NCBI RefSeq assembly: GCF_004359215.1
Contig: NC_090613.1
Location: 1,091,946 to 1,111,148 of the forward strand
DNA from: Bremia lactucae
Lineage: Eukaryota > Oomycota > Peronosporomycetes > Peronosporales > Peronosporaceae
Direction: 5' to 3'
DNA length: 19,203 nucleotides
Below the pieces are notes generated by a model. It did no database searches. It saw only the letters and a list, made by a program, of their open reading frames with translations, and was not told where the DNA came from. This document shows positions 8,028 to 15,543 of the stretch, piece by piece. Numbering within the stretch: position 1 is the stretch's first letter; each line of letters begins with the position of its first letter. A program made the position numbers and the translations under genes.

Positions 8028-8898
8028 AGCAACCTCAAGAGAATTTGCAAATCTCTTGACAAAAGTTGCTCCAGACACACAATCATTATGTGTCTCTGCA
8101 CCTGGTGATGAGGTATCACTCATCACCTTGAAATTGAAAGTGACAAATGATTTGTCACTTAAAGCCCTAGTGGACTGCGGAGCGTCGAATAACTTTATTC
8201 GTCGCCAGTCACTAGAGGGTAGTAGGCTCAAATATATTGAGCGCGACATCCCTCCAACGAGGATGACGGTGCGTCTAGCGACAGGCGCATCGATAACAGT
8301 GATGAAACGCGTAGTGAAATTTCACTACACGTTAAGAAATTTACAGTATGATGATGATTTCATCGTACTGGATTTGGATGACAAATTTGATGTCATCCTG
8401 GGTTTACCTTGGCTAAGAAAATACGAGCCAAGGATCAGCTGGCAGCATCGATCCGTAAAGATGCCTGCCACTTGTTCATCAGATGGCCATCTGATGAACG
8501 TCTTGGAGCGTCCACAAGCGTGTGGATGTACTACGAGTGAGTGCGATGGCCTCACTTGTGGTACGGTCGTTAGTACAACCGCACAAGATCACAGTGTGAT
8601 TACCAATCACAATGTGGAGTCAGCTGCCGGCGGCTGTGTTAATGCACAGGCAGCGCCGAAGGTCCACCACTCGAAAAGGTCGAGTGGATTGGGACATGAA
8701 TGTACGCTTAGTGGGCGACATTCAAGGAGTATACCGGTTGCCCAGAAAGGACAACACGATGATCCAAGGTCGAGTAGAGAGTCGACCGTAGTGGACCCGA
8801 CTGTGATAGCGCAATCACACTCGGAAGACGTTGAGGGAAGAGGTCCCCACGTATTTGAGGAGAAATCCCCTCAAATGGTAGAAGTTACTAGACTTCTA
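7991..8898 (+). CDS. Gypsy pol N-terminus: retropepsin (copy 1)
   Basis: This frame is -1 relative to gag and has no clear ATG of its own, so it would be reached by frameshifting. It encodes an aspartic protease that would cut the Gag-Pol polyprotein. The active-site motif reads ALVDCGASNNFI (about 8163-8201), a DCG variant of D(S/T)G. The flap/ILG region appears as FDVILGLPWL near 8390-8420. A linker with little recognisable content follows, and the frame is open to the N at 8899. Reverse transcriptase does not follow directly because the sequence jumps back to gag at 8900. Confidence 0.8.
8474..8499. repeat. 26-bp perfect palindrome in the protease frame
   Basis: The first half is GTTCATCAGATGG and the second half is its exact reverse complement. 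The second copy lies at 9741-9766. Confidence 0.95.
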
Positions 8899-8899
8899 N
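8899..8899. other. Single ambiguous base at a duplication junction
   Basis: One N separates the end of copy 1 (7633-8898) from the start of copy 2 (8900). Some scaffolding programs insert a single N where two contigs are estimated to overlap, so this is a likely joining point rather than a sequenced base. Confidence 0.8.
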
Positions 8900-9272
8900 C
8901 TTGGAACTGGATACGCTTGAAGAAGCAATATCCGTAGCGGAACAGGAGGACTTTAGCTTGAGACAGGCTCAAGCAAGTTCGTCATCATATCGTCCACCTA
9001 GACGACACGAACTAGGAGGTCCAGAACCCATGGACCTTTCCTATGTCGAAAGCGAGAAACCTCGCTTTTCGAATAATAAGCGATCGCAGAAATGCCATCG
9101 CTGCCAAAAATTGGGACATTACGCTCATGAGTGTAGTGCCCCACGTCCAGCACCAAAAGGTACTGAACGTAATTTTGGATCGTATGCCAAAAAGGGCAAC
9201 GGTCGCGGATCCGACGTTGTTGCGAAATCGCAACAGCGAGGCGGACCGCCAAAAAATGGACGGGGTCAGTAG
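8900..9272 (+). pseudogene. Gag C-terminal fragment (copy 2)
   Basis: It is in frame from the joining N to the TAG at 9270. It holds the second CCHC knuckle (about 9093-9134) and the PEPMDLSYVE segment typical of the linker before it. It has no gag core, so it cannot make a working Gag. Confidence 0.85.
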
Positions 9273-9904
9273 GGGCGCAACGCCCTACTGATCCAGCAAC
9301 CTCAAGAGAATTTGCAAATCTCTTGACAAAAGTTGCTCCAGACACACAATCATTATGTGTCTCTGCACCTGGTGATGAGGTATCCCTCATCACCTTGAAG
9401 TTGAAAGTGACAAATGATTTGTCACTTAAAGCCCTAGTGGACTGCGGAGCGTCGAATAACTTTATTCGTCGCCAGTCACTAGAGGGTAGTAGGCTCAAAT
9501 ATATTGAGCGCGACATCCCTCCAACGAGGATGACGGTGCGTCTAGCGACAGGCGCATCGATAACAGTGATGAAACGCGTAGTGAAATTTCACTACACGTT
9601 AAGAAATTTACAGTATGATGATGATTTCATCGTACTGGATTTGGATGACAAATTTGATGTCATCCTGGGTTTACCTTGGCTCAGAAAATACGAGCCAAGG
9701 ATCAGCTGGCAGCATCGATCCGTAAAGATGCCTGCCACTTGTTCATCAGATGGCCATCTGATGAACGTCTTGGAGCGTCCACAAGCGTGTGGATGTACTA
9801 CGAGTGAGTGCGATGGCCTCACTTGTGGTACGGTCGATAGTACAACTGCACAAGATCACAGTGTGATTACTAATCACCCTGTGGAGTCAGCTGCCGGCGG
9901 CTGA
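9258..9904 (+). pseudogene. Retropepsin (copy 2), early stop
   Basis: It has the same DCGASNN active site and ILGLPWL motif as copy 1, and is also in the -1 frame after the slippery heptamer at 9251-9257. It ends prematurely at 9904, after which the reading frame is degenerate to about 10168. Confidence 0.8.
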
Positions 9905-10168
9905 GCAAATCCACAGGCAGCGCCGAAGGTCCACCACTCGAAGAAGTCGAGTGGATTGAGACATGAATGTACGCCTAACGGGCGACATTCAAGGAGTATA
10001 CCGGTTGCCTTAAAGGGATAACACGGAGATCCTAGGTCGAGTAGAGAGTCGACCGTAGAGGACCCGACTGCACTAGCGCAATCACTCTCGGAAGACGTTG
10101 AGGGAATAAGGCCCCACGTACTTGACGATAAATCTCCTCAAATAGTTAATGTTGAAATGACTAGACTT

Positions 10169-10830
10169 CAAGATCCCGAGGGATTAATCCCTCGGCAGCC
10201 TGTGGATAAATCCCAGGAAGAAACCGAGACATTAAATGTCTTAGTTAATAACGGTTCAAGAGTAGGTGCTTATACTCTTGATCTGTATGCGCCTCCGAAG
10301 TTAATTCAGAGATAAATCAATTATCAACCCTAGAACCTAAGCGGTTCTTGAGGATGACGCGGACTATGAAGCTTCTCCAAAGTTCAGAGTTGTGGAACAA
10401 ATGGGTAGCATAGTCCCTGAGGTCTCGAAATTTTGGACCTCAACCCTGCTGATCTATAGCGCTCGAGTACGACGAGGCTATGACCAGGTGATGACCCTCC
10501 TTGTGGATTCGGTGCATCACAAAATTTTGTAAAACTCGCAGCTCTAAGAAAGAGACCGGCGATGTTTGAGTCAATTTGCCGGAATGGCAAGGGAGAAGAG
10601 GCGACCGTTCGTTTAGCGACCGGTGCGCTCGTTAAGTCTGAGGGAGTTCAGGTAGAACTCGACTTCAGCTTTAGTGACTTTTCTTGTAAAGAAAATTTCA
10701 CAGTGCTAGGTATGGCGAGTCCGTATGACCTCATCTTAGGCCTGCCATGGTTGGCAAAACACTAACCATGGATAGACTGGCGTACACGCACAAATGCGAG
10801 CTCTACGCAGAACACCGATAAGGATGCGCT
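10169..10830 (+). pseudogene. Third protease remnant, from a different Gypsy copy
   Basis: Degenerate sequence leads into a frame encoding VTLLVDS-type residues at about 10485-10510 (the active-site glycine and following residues are altered). It is followed by ATVRLATGALVKSEGVQVEL and SPYDLILGLPWLAKH (about 10595-10765), which match the second half of a retropepsin. The residues differ clearly from copies 1 and 2, so this is not a third tandem copy but part of another related element. Stops occur near 10315, 10531 and 10763. Strong hairpins continue, such as CCGAGGGATT/AATCCCTCGG (about 10176-10195). Confidence 0.6.
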
Positions 10831-11192
10831 CTTGCGAGAGGCTTATGCAAGTAATGTCGTATCGAAGACAGTTGAGGTTGCGTAGACGGGATGTCAAACG
10901 TCACCAATTCCTACCCAGCTCGTGGAGACTGGGGTAGCGAAAAGGGCAATGACAAGTAGTCATGTGTCCCATAGTCCTGCACAGAGCCGAGAGCCTGTGG
11001 CAGTAGACAGCGAGCTAACAAGAAGTCATGCGTCGCATAAACCGGCACAGTGCCAAGAGCCTGGTGCGGTTGGAAGAGGAGCGTTAGCCAGCAGTGCAAC
11101 GGCACCGCTTCCCAGAAAAAAAGTCGTGGTAACTCGAAGAACGAGTACCCGACAGATTAGGACGAATAAAGGCACGTCTAAACGAGTGACCT
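10831..11192 (+). pseudogene. Protease-RT linker region of Gypsy pol
   Basis: A frame from 10922 to 11320 encodes a low-complexity, Ser/Ala-rich segment with an internal repeat (SSHVSHSPAQSREPVAV followed by SHASHKPAQCQEPGAV) and a basic stretch. It has no catalytic motif. Its position between protease and reverse transcriptase suggests a linker. Hairpins include ACTCG/CGAGT near 11134. Confidence 0.5.
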
Positions 11193-12381
11193 TTGGATCA
11201 GTCTCTAATAAAGAGGACGGGCCTTCGAACGAGGTGTTCGAGGCCGTCAAAGACGAAATTGCGGAGGCATCCTCAGTTAAGGTGCTCCGGCAAGTCTTTA
11301 AATTTGCCGAGGAGATATGAATCTCGTGGAGATGTCGTGGGATCTGTTCCTTGCCGAATTAAAGGAAGGACAGATCCACAAAAAGTCACACCAGTTACAG
11401 AAGAGAACTTGGTGGACTGCTGCTTGTTGTCCACCATGGACGAGAGCGTCCTTGAAACGGACAAAAAGAAACGGTTTGCTGCTCAAGGCTGGGATGCCTT
11501 GAGATACAGTCCGTTCTTTGAGGTTCTGTGGAAACATCGCGATGTGTTCCCAGAATAAGTGCCGAGCCGCCTACCAGCAGATAGGGGCATCGAGCACGAG
11601 ATAGACCTCGAACCTGGCACCAAGTATTGTGTAACCAGGCAATGGCCGTTGCCGAAAGAACAAGTCGATTATATCGATGAGCTCTTCGACAAGCGAGCCA
11701 AGGCGAAACATGTGCGTGAGAGCAAATCGCCTCACTGCATCCCGAACTTTTGTGTGCGTAAAGCCACAGGTGGATGGCGCGTGGTTCATGCTTACAATGA
11801 GCTGAACACGGCGACCATAACGGCTCAAACGCCAATCCCGCGGAAAGATGTTTTGTTGAACTCCACGGGAAAGTCAACAATCTTTTCGCGTCGGATTTGA
11901 AGGATGAATACTATCAGGTACTCATGAGAGAGTCCGATGTTGCCAAAACAGCTGTAAGCACCCCAAGCGGTATGCTTTGGAAGTGGCTTGTGATGCCCCA
12001 AGGTTTGAAAAGCGCATTAGCGACATATAACCGGGTGGTGGCTCACGTGATGCGTCAGCACCGTGCCTACGCGCCTCATTACTTTGACGATGTATTCGTG
12101 CATAGTAGGGCCGAGGACGGGCTGAGCGCAATAGAGTCGCACAAGCGTCATTTAGACGCTGTGTTGCAGACTTTAAAGGACGCCCAATTGTACGTCAACT
12201 TGCAAAAGTGCGTCATAGGGGTCCCTGAGATACCTGTACTGGGCTGCATCGTTGGTACACATGGTGTACGAGCAGACCCAGACAAGGTAAAATCAGTAAA
12301 GGAATGGCCAATCCCACGGCATGTGAAGGATTTGCGCCAATTCCTAGGGCTCGCTAATTACTTGCATAAGTATAGCAAGAA
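11193..12381 (+). pseudogene. Gypsy reverse transcriptase, interrupted
   Basis: This RT would copy the element's RNA into DNA. Recognisable segments in order: WKHRDVFPE then a TAA at 11556, LPADRGIEHEIDLEPGTKYC, RQWPLPKEQVDYIDE, VRKATGGWRVVHAYNELNTA, a frameshift near 11895, SDLKDEYYQVLMRESD, TPSGMLWKWLVMPQGLKSA, and the catalytic YFDD box at about 12079-12090. The palm/thumb continues with GCIVGTHGVRADPDKV and RQFLGLANYLHKYS up to the gap. The catalytic aspartates are present, so the domain decayed by one stop and one frameshift rather than by loss of active-site residues. RNase H and most of integrase are missing at the gap. Confidence 0.85.
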
Positions 12382-12480
12382 NNNNNNNNNNNNNNNNNNN
12401 NNNNNNNNNNNNNNNNNNNNNNNNNNNNNNNNNNNNNNNNNNNNNNNNNNNNNNNNNNNNNNNNNNNNNNNNNNNNNNNN
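12382..12480. other. Assembly gap (about 100 N)
   Basis: The gap falls between RT and the integrase C-terminus. A complete Gypsy pol would need roughly 2 kb here for RNase H and integrase, so the N count is a placeholder, or the element is deleted here. Confidence 0.9.
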
Positions 12481-13296
12481 AATGTTCATTCATTTAATAT
12501 TAATGATCTAGTGCTACTCTCTACGGTAAACTTACCTAAGCGATTAGTCACTAATGTGGGTAGCAGTAAACTACTACCCAAGTTCATTGGGCCTTTCCGT
12601 GTACTGCATCGAAGAGGCAATGCGTACACAATAGAATTGCCACGTAGGATGCGAACGCATCCTACGTTTTACGTTGGTCGGCTCCGCCCGTACCATCAGT
12701 ACGCGGCTTCTTCCGAGGACGGATTTGACCACCCTTTTCAAGAATCCCCAAAAGATTCTTGTGATCGCGAACCAGATTCTCATGTTAAACCTGAAGTTTC
12801 TCATGCTTGTTCCGAATATCCCCGAAACTACAATGAGCTGCGGCCTTCAATTGTTCGATATGGTGAGTCTGCACCGTCTGCTAGAACGAGCGACGCTTGC
12901 CGCGCTCGTGTTCAAGACCCTCCTCCAAATCATGGAGAAAGCGATCGGTTTTGTCGATCTTCGACTCTAGATCCGACACACGGTTCGGATCTAATAATCC
13001 CTCCTCCACCTCAACCTTTGGTGGACTCCCACGGTGGTCAACGTTTCCTTATGGAACGTATCCAGAACCACCGTGATGTGAAGGGGCAGCGAACGAGTTA
13101 TCTTTTTCGCTGGCGTGGTTATCCACCTTCACATGACAGCTGGGAGCCTCGTTCCCAGCTGTTTCCTGACGTTGAGGGCCTCGTCCGTCAGTATGACGAG
13201 ACCCATCCGATGGTTCATAGGGCCCATCGGAAAACACGCGCCCCTGGCGCCTGTAAATTGATTGCAAAACGTCAATCGCGTCAAGCATCTCAATAG
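12481..13296 (+). CDS. Gypsy integrase C-terminus with chromodomain (partial)
   Basis: The frame is open from the gap to TAG 13294-13296. It starts with the SH3-like integrase C-terminal fold: NDLVLLSTVNLP, then KLLPKFIGPFRVLHRRGNAY and HPTFYVGRLRPYH. A Ser/Pro-rich linker of about 110 residues follows. A chromodomain comes last: FLMERIQNHRD, SYLFRWRGYPPSHDSWEP, then a helix around VEGLVRQYDE (about 13048-13200). Chromodomains at integrase ends are typical of chromoviruses and can direct insertion to modified histones. The part is intact, unlike gag and RT. Many codons lie within perfect hairpins, for example 12642-12667. Confidence 0.85.
   Translation, partial: NVHSFNINDLVLLSTVNLPKRLVTNVGSSKLLPKFIGPFRVLHRRGNAYTIELPRRMRTHPTFYVGRLRPYHQYAASSEDGFDHPFQESPKDSCDREPDSHVKPEVSHACSEYPRNYNELRPSIVRYGESAPSARTSDACRARVQDPPPNHGESDRFCRSSTLDPTHGSDLIIPPPPQPLVDSHGGQRFLMERIQNHRDVKGQRTSYLFRWRGYPPSHDSWEPRSQLFPDVEGLVRQYDETHPMVHRAHRKTRAPGACKLIAKRQSRQASQ
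12642..12667. repeat. 12-bp perfect hairpin inside integrase coding sequence
   Basis: ACGTAGGATGCG (12642-12653) pairs with CGCATCCTACGT (12656-12667) around AA. It covers the codons for RRMRTHPTF in the conserved integrase C-terminal motif. Confidence 0.95.
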
Positions 13297-13686
13297 AGAT
13301 GCGAGCCCCTCCGCAGGGCGAAGAAAGGAAAAAGACATCCTCTTTGTACCCTCTTCGAGTTGTCAGCACAACACGGACAGGGATCACCCCACGTGAGGCA
13401 TGGAAGCCCAGCTTTACGTGACAACCGATGCAACTTATACTTTGCACCGGTTGGAGTTCTTTTCTCAATTTTAACGCTATTCGCGTAACGCTTTTGAAGC
13501 CAGGCTTCGCGTCCAATGTCTTTGACATTGCGAATGAACGCGCTCCAGGCTTGCATAAGCGAGACTTTATCTCGGTTATTATTGCCACTAAACCATCGAT
13601 TGTTATGAAAAGCATCGAGATAGAAATATTCCTCAGCGCGAAAGTTCTTTGCGTTGGGACCAAGGCCTTGTAGCCTTGTCGCAATT

Positions 13687-13754
13687 AAAAAGTATATTTA
13701 TTGTGAGGACAATAAATATACTTTTTTAATAGCTTGTCCTCCGGACAAGCTATT
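13687..13754. repeat. Two adjacent perfect hairpins (18-bp and 12-bp stems)
   Basis: 13687-13704 pairs with 13709-13726 around GAGG (18 bp, AT-rich). One base later 13728-13739 (AATAGCTTGTCC) pairs with 13743-13754 around TCC (12 bp). These are the strongest structures in the window. Confidence 0.95.
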
Positions 13755-14127
13755 GATTAGCCGTACGGGCAAAAGCCACGGCTTCTTTTCAGGGGCGAGA
13801 TGATACATTTTATTGTCTTCACTCTTCTAAATGGTACCCACTGAAGCAGGGGTACCACAAGAACTTTTCTTACGATGGCTTACGCTGTCGTCGTCACCTT
13901 GCACAGAAACACGTGCAGGTGACCGTATGAGAGATCATACGGGCGATGAGGGATCATCCTTATCGTCGGATCCAAATAGACTATTTACTCGTGTATCAGA
14001 ATGAACCCTCTCATTCGAAGACTCATAGTCAGCCGCCTGACGTCTATCAGGCGACTGTTCCATTCTCCCCGCGTCGACCATTTCATCCGACTCGCATTCG
14101 TAGTCAACCGCCAAAGGGGTCGTATTT

Positions 14128-14176
14128 ACGTGGTGAATCACCACGTGCACTCGCAACATCAAGTGTTGTGCGAGTG
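14128..14176. repeat. Two adjacent hairpins
   Basis: ACGTGGTGA/TCACCACGT with a one-base loop (14128-14146) is followed by CACTCGCA...TGCGAGTG (14148-14176). Confidence 0.9.
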
Positions 14177-14400
14177 AAAAACACTACGACAGACGTTCGT
14201 CTGCCGCGAGAGATTACAGTGCGTCACCCGCGGCTGCACGAATCGTAGCCGAAGGCGCAGCACTATCGTCACCCCACATAAGTTGATTCTTCATGCGATG
14301 GAATTTAAAATGGTGGTTCTGACCAATCAAAATCATTTTAAGAATTAAGTGGTCACTTGACGACCACTCCATCCAATGACACTCAGAGTGATAGTCGTTT

Positions 14401-14410
14401 AAGGGAAAGG
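14401..14410 (+). promoter_or_regulatory. Polypurine tract
   Basis: AAGGGAAAGG lies directly before the TG of the 3' LTR at 14411, the position required for plus-strand priming in LTR retrotransposons. Confidence 0.7.
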
Positions 14411-14868
14411 TGACGTAACGGGGTGAATCGTTGCATGAAATTAATACTTAAAGGTTGTTAATTAACATATTATCTAAAAGGAAGATAATATTTGCAGGAT
14501 ATTGCTTTATATAGTAATATTCAGAATTCGTATCCATAAATAGGTATAGACTATGATATCTATTTATTCCGCAGACTAATCAGCTGTAGGAGTAATCAAA
14601 GAGAGAGTTACAGATAAGATAGAGATAAGAATTCATTTATATGTTTGGTATTAGATTATAATTAAGTTAGCATTTACAAGATAGAAAGAGAGAAACCTAA
14701 TTATATTAATACGGTTTTCATTTTAGCCTCTTTAAGCTAATTACCTTAAAGAGAAGTCTTCCTCTGCACGTACTAGTATTCGTGAAATAATGTTAGGCAC
14801 CACTCGCAACTGAAGCAGTGCGAAGTGGACTTGTACTGAAACAGTACAAGTCGTAGTGCCTCGTTACA
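14411..14868 (+). mobile_element. 3' LTR of the long Gypsy element (family 2)
   Basis: It starts TGACGTAACGGGGTG, apparently the family TGTAACGGGGTG with a small insertion, right after the polypurine tract, and ends TGCCTCGTTACA at 14868. It shares the internal hairpins of the other family-2 LTRs (14497-14522 and 14830-14850). No short target duplication matches between the flanks of this element (GGCAG before 6125, GTCGT after 14868). Confidence 0.85.
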
Positions 14869-15092
14869 GTCGTGGTGTTTGTATTCGTGACAATCGAGTA
14901 TTGGTTGGTGGGACGGAGCCACAATGCAAGCGACTCTTCCTCTTTCTGGTTGTCTTCTACCTCTACACATCGTCGTATACGTACGTGGGTCAGTGGATGT
15001 CAGCAGTGATGCCAAATGAAAAGGTCGCGAACATCGCTGTCGGGGCTCTGTCGTGTTTTTCATTTTATTCCCGAAATGTCTCTTACCTCTAT
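14869..15092 (+). pseudogene. ABC transporter (PDR/ABCG type) membrane-domain fragment
   Basis: The plus-strand frame reads a hydrophobic segment KRLFLFLVVFYLYTSSYTYV, then GQWMSAVMPNEKVANIAVGA followed by LSC. This resembles the late membrane helices of the ABC2 domain in PDR-type drug-efflux pumps, where a GQ motif and a P-x-x-x-x-VA motif sit between helices. Only about 60 residues are recognisable. A frame change seems to occur at both ends (YWLVG in the next frame upstream, and loss of the expected following helix). LTRs flank it on both sides. The assignment is from memory of the family. Confidence 0.6.
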
Positions 15093-15543
15093 TGTAACGG
15101 GGTGTATCGTTACATGAAATTAACACTAAAAGGTTGTTAATTAATATTATCTAAAAGATAGATAATATTTTTGGAGGATATTACTTTATATAGTAATATC
15201 CTGAATTCTTATCCATAAATAGGTATAGGCCATTATGTCTATTTATTCCGCAGACTAATCAGCTGTAGAAGTAATCAAAGAGAGTTACAAGATAAGATAG
15301 ATAAGAATTCATTTACATGTTTAGTATTAGCTTATAGTTAAGTCAGCATTTACAAAGATAGATTAAGAGACACTTAACTATATTAATACAGTTTTCATTT
15401 TACCCTCTTAAGTTAATTTGTCTTAAGAGAAGTCTTCCTCTACACGTACAGTGTACGTCATCTAACGAAAGGCACCACTCACAACTGAAGCAGTGTAAAG
15501 TGGACTTGTACTGAAACAGTACAAGTCGCAGTGCCCCCTTACA
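15093..15543 (+). mobile_element. Solo LTR (family 2)
   Basis: It starts TGTAACGGGGTGTATCGTTAC and ends GTGCCCCCTTACA, 451 bp. There is no polypurine tract before it and no primer-binding site after it, so it is neither a clear 3' nor 5' LTR of a complete element. Solo LTRs usually arise by recombination between two LTRs. No matching target duplication is visible (CTCTAT versus CCGCCC). It carries perfect hairpins at 15176-15201 and 15505-15525. Confidence 0.8.

Larger units (their letters stand above)
8900..10168 (+). repeat. Second copy of the gag C-terminus/protease segment
   Basis: It repeats 7633-8898 at an offset of 1267 bp. The first about 485 nt look identical. Single differences begin at 8118/9385 and become denser after about 8570/9837. 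It contains the gag C-terminus (8900-9272, with zinc knuckle), the frameshift signal and the protease frame (9258-9904). That frame ends at a TGA (9902-9904) where copy 1 reads TGT. Beyond 9904 it carries stops and shifts. Confidence 0.9.
13297..14400 (+). other. 3' untranslated stretch of the Gypsy element, hairpin-rich
   Basis: No convincing protein is encoded between the chromodomain stop and the polypurine tract, about 1.1 kb. Plus- and minus-strand frames of 75-211 codons exist, but they look like by-products of the inverted repeats. Strong hairpins include 13687-13726, 13728-13754, GGTACCC/GGGTACC at about 13833-13857, GTCACCT/AGGTGAC near 13895-13923, CGTATG/CATACG near 13924-13941, 14128-14146 and 14148-14176. 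A long structured 3' region could serve RNA stability, export or packaging. That is inference. Confidence 0.6.
6543..14410. repeat. Dense tiling of short inverted repeats through the whole Gypsy interior
   Basis: Hairpins with 6-18 bp arms and 0-20 nt loops follow one another with few gaps. In 8035-8526 I counted thirteen: 8035-8059, 8073-8095, 8104-8127, 8138-8160, 8169-8213, 8226-8242, 8247-8265, 8311-8328, 8344-8370, 8376-8398, 8407-8433, 8440-8470 and 8474-8499, with another at 8511-8526. The same density is seen in gag, RT, integrase and the 3' region. It is far lower by eye in the p24 exons and the Copia fragment. Confidence 0.8.

Noticed and set aside
7731..8249. 172-codon minus-strand frame, repeated at 8998-9516
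   Set aside because: It lies opposite the gag zinc knuckle and protease, and it occurs twice only because the segment is duplicated.
13049..13684. 211-codon minus-strand frame across the chromodomain end and the 3' region
   Set aside because: It is antisense to a well-supported chromodomain, and its sequence has no recognisable domain. Inverted repeats make both strands similar and can leave antisense frames open.
13946..14248. 100-codon plus-strand frame in the 3' region of the Gypsy element
   Set aside because: It is low-complexity, without a motif, and overlaps several strong hairpins. The evidence is not enough to call a gene.
6543..14410. CRISPR-like array or bacterial terminators
   Set aside because: The hairpins are all different in sequence, are not direct repeats with spacers, and lie in a eukaryotic retroelement without terminator U-tracts.
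15093..15543. Reading this LTR as the true 3' LTR of the element that starts at 6125
   Set aside because: A polypurine tract is directly before the LTR at 14411, while none precedes 15093, and a transporter fragment lies between them.
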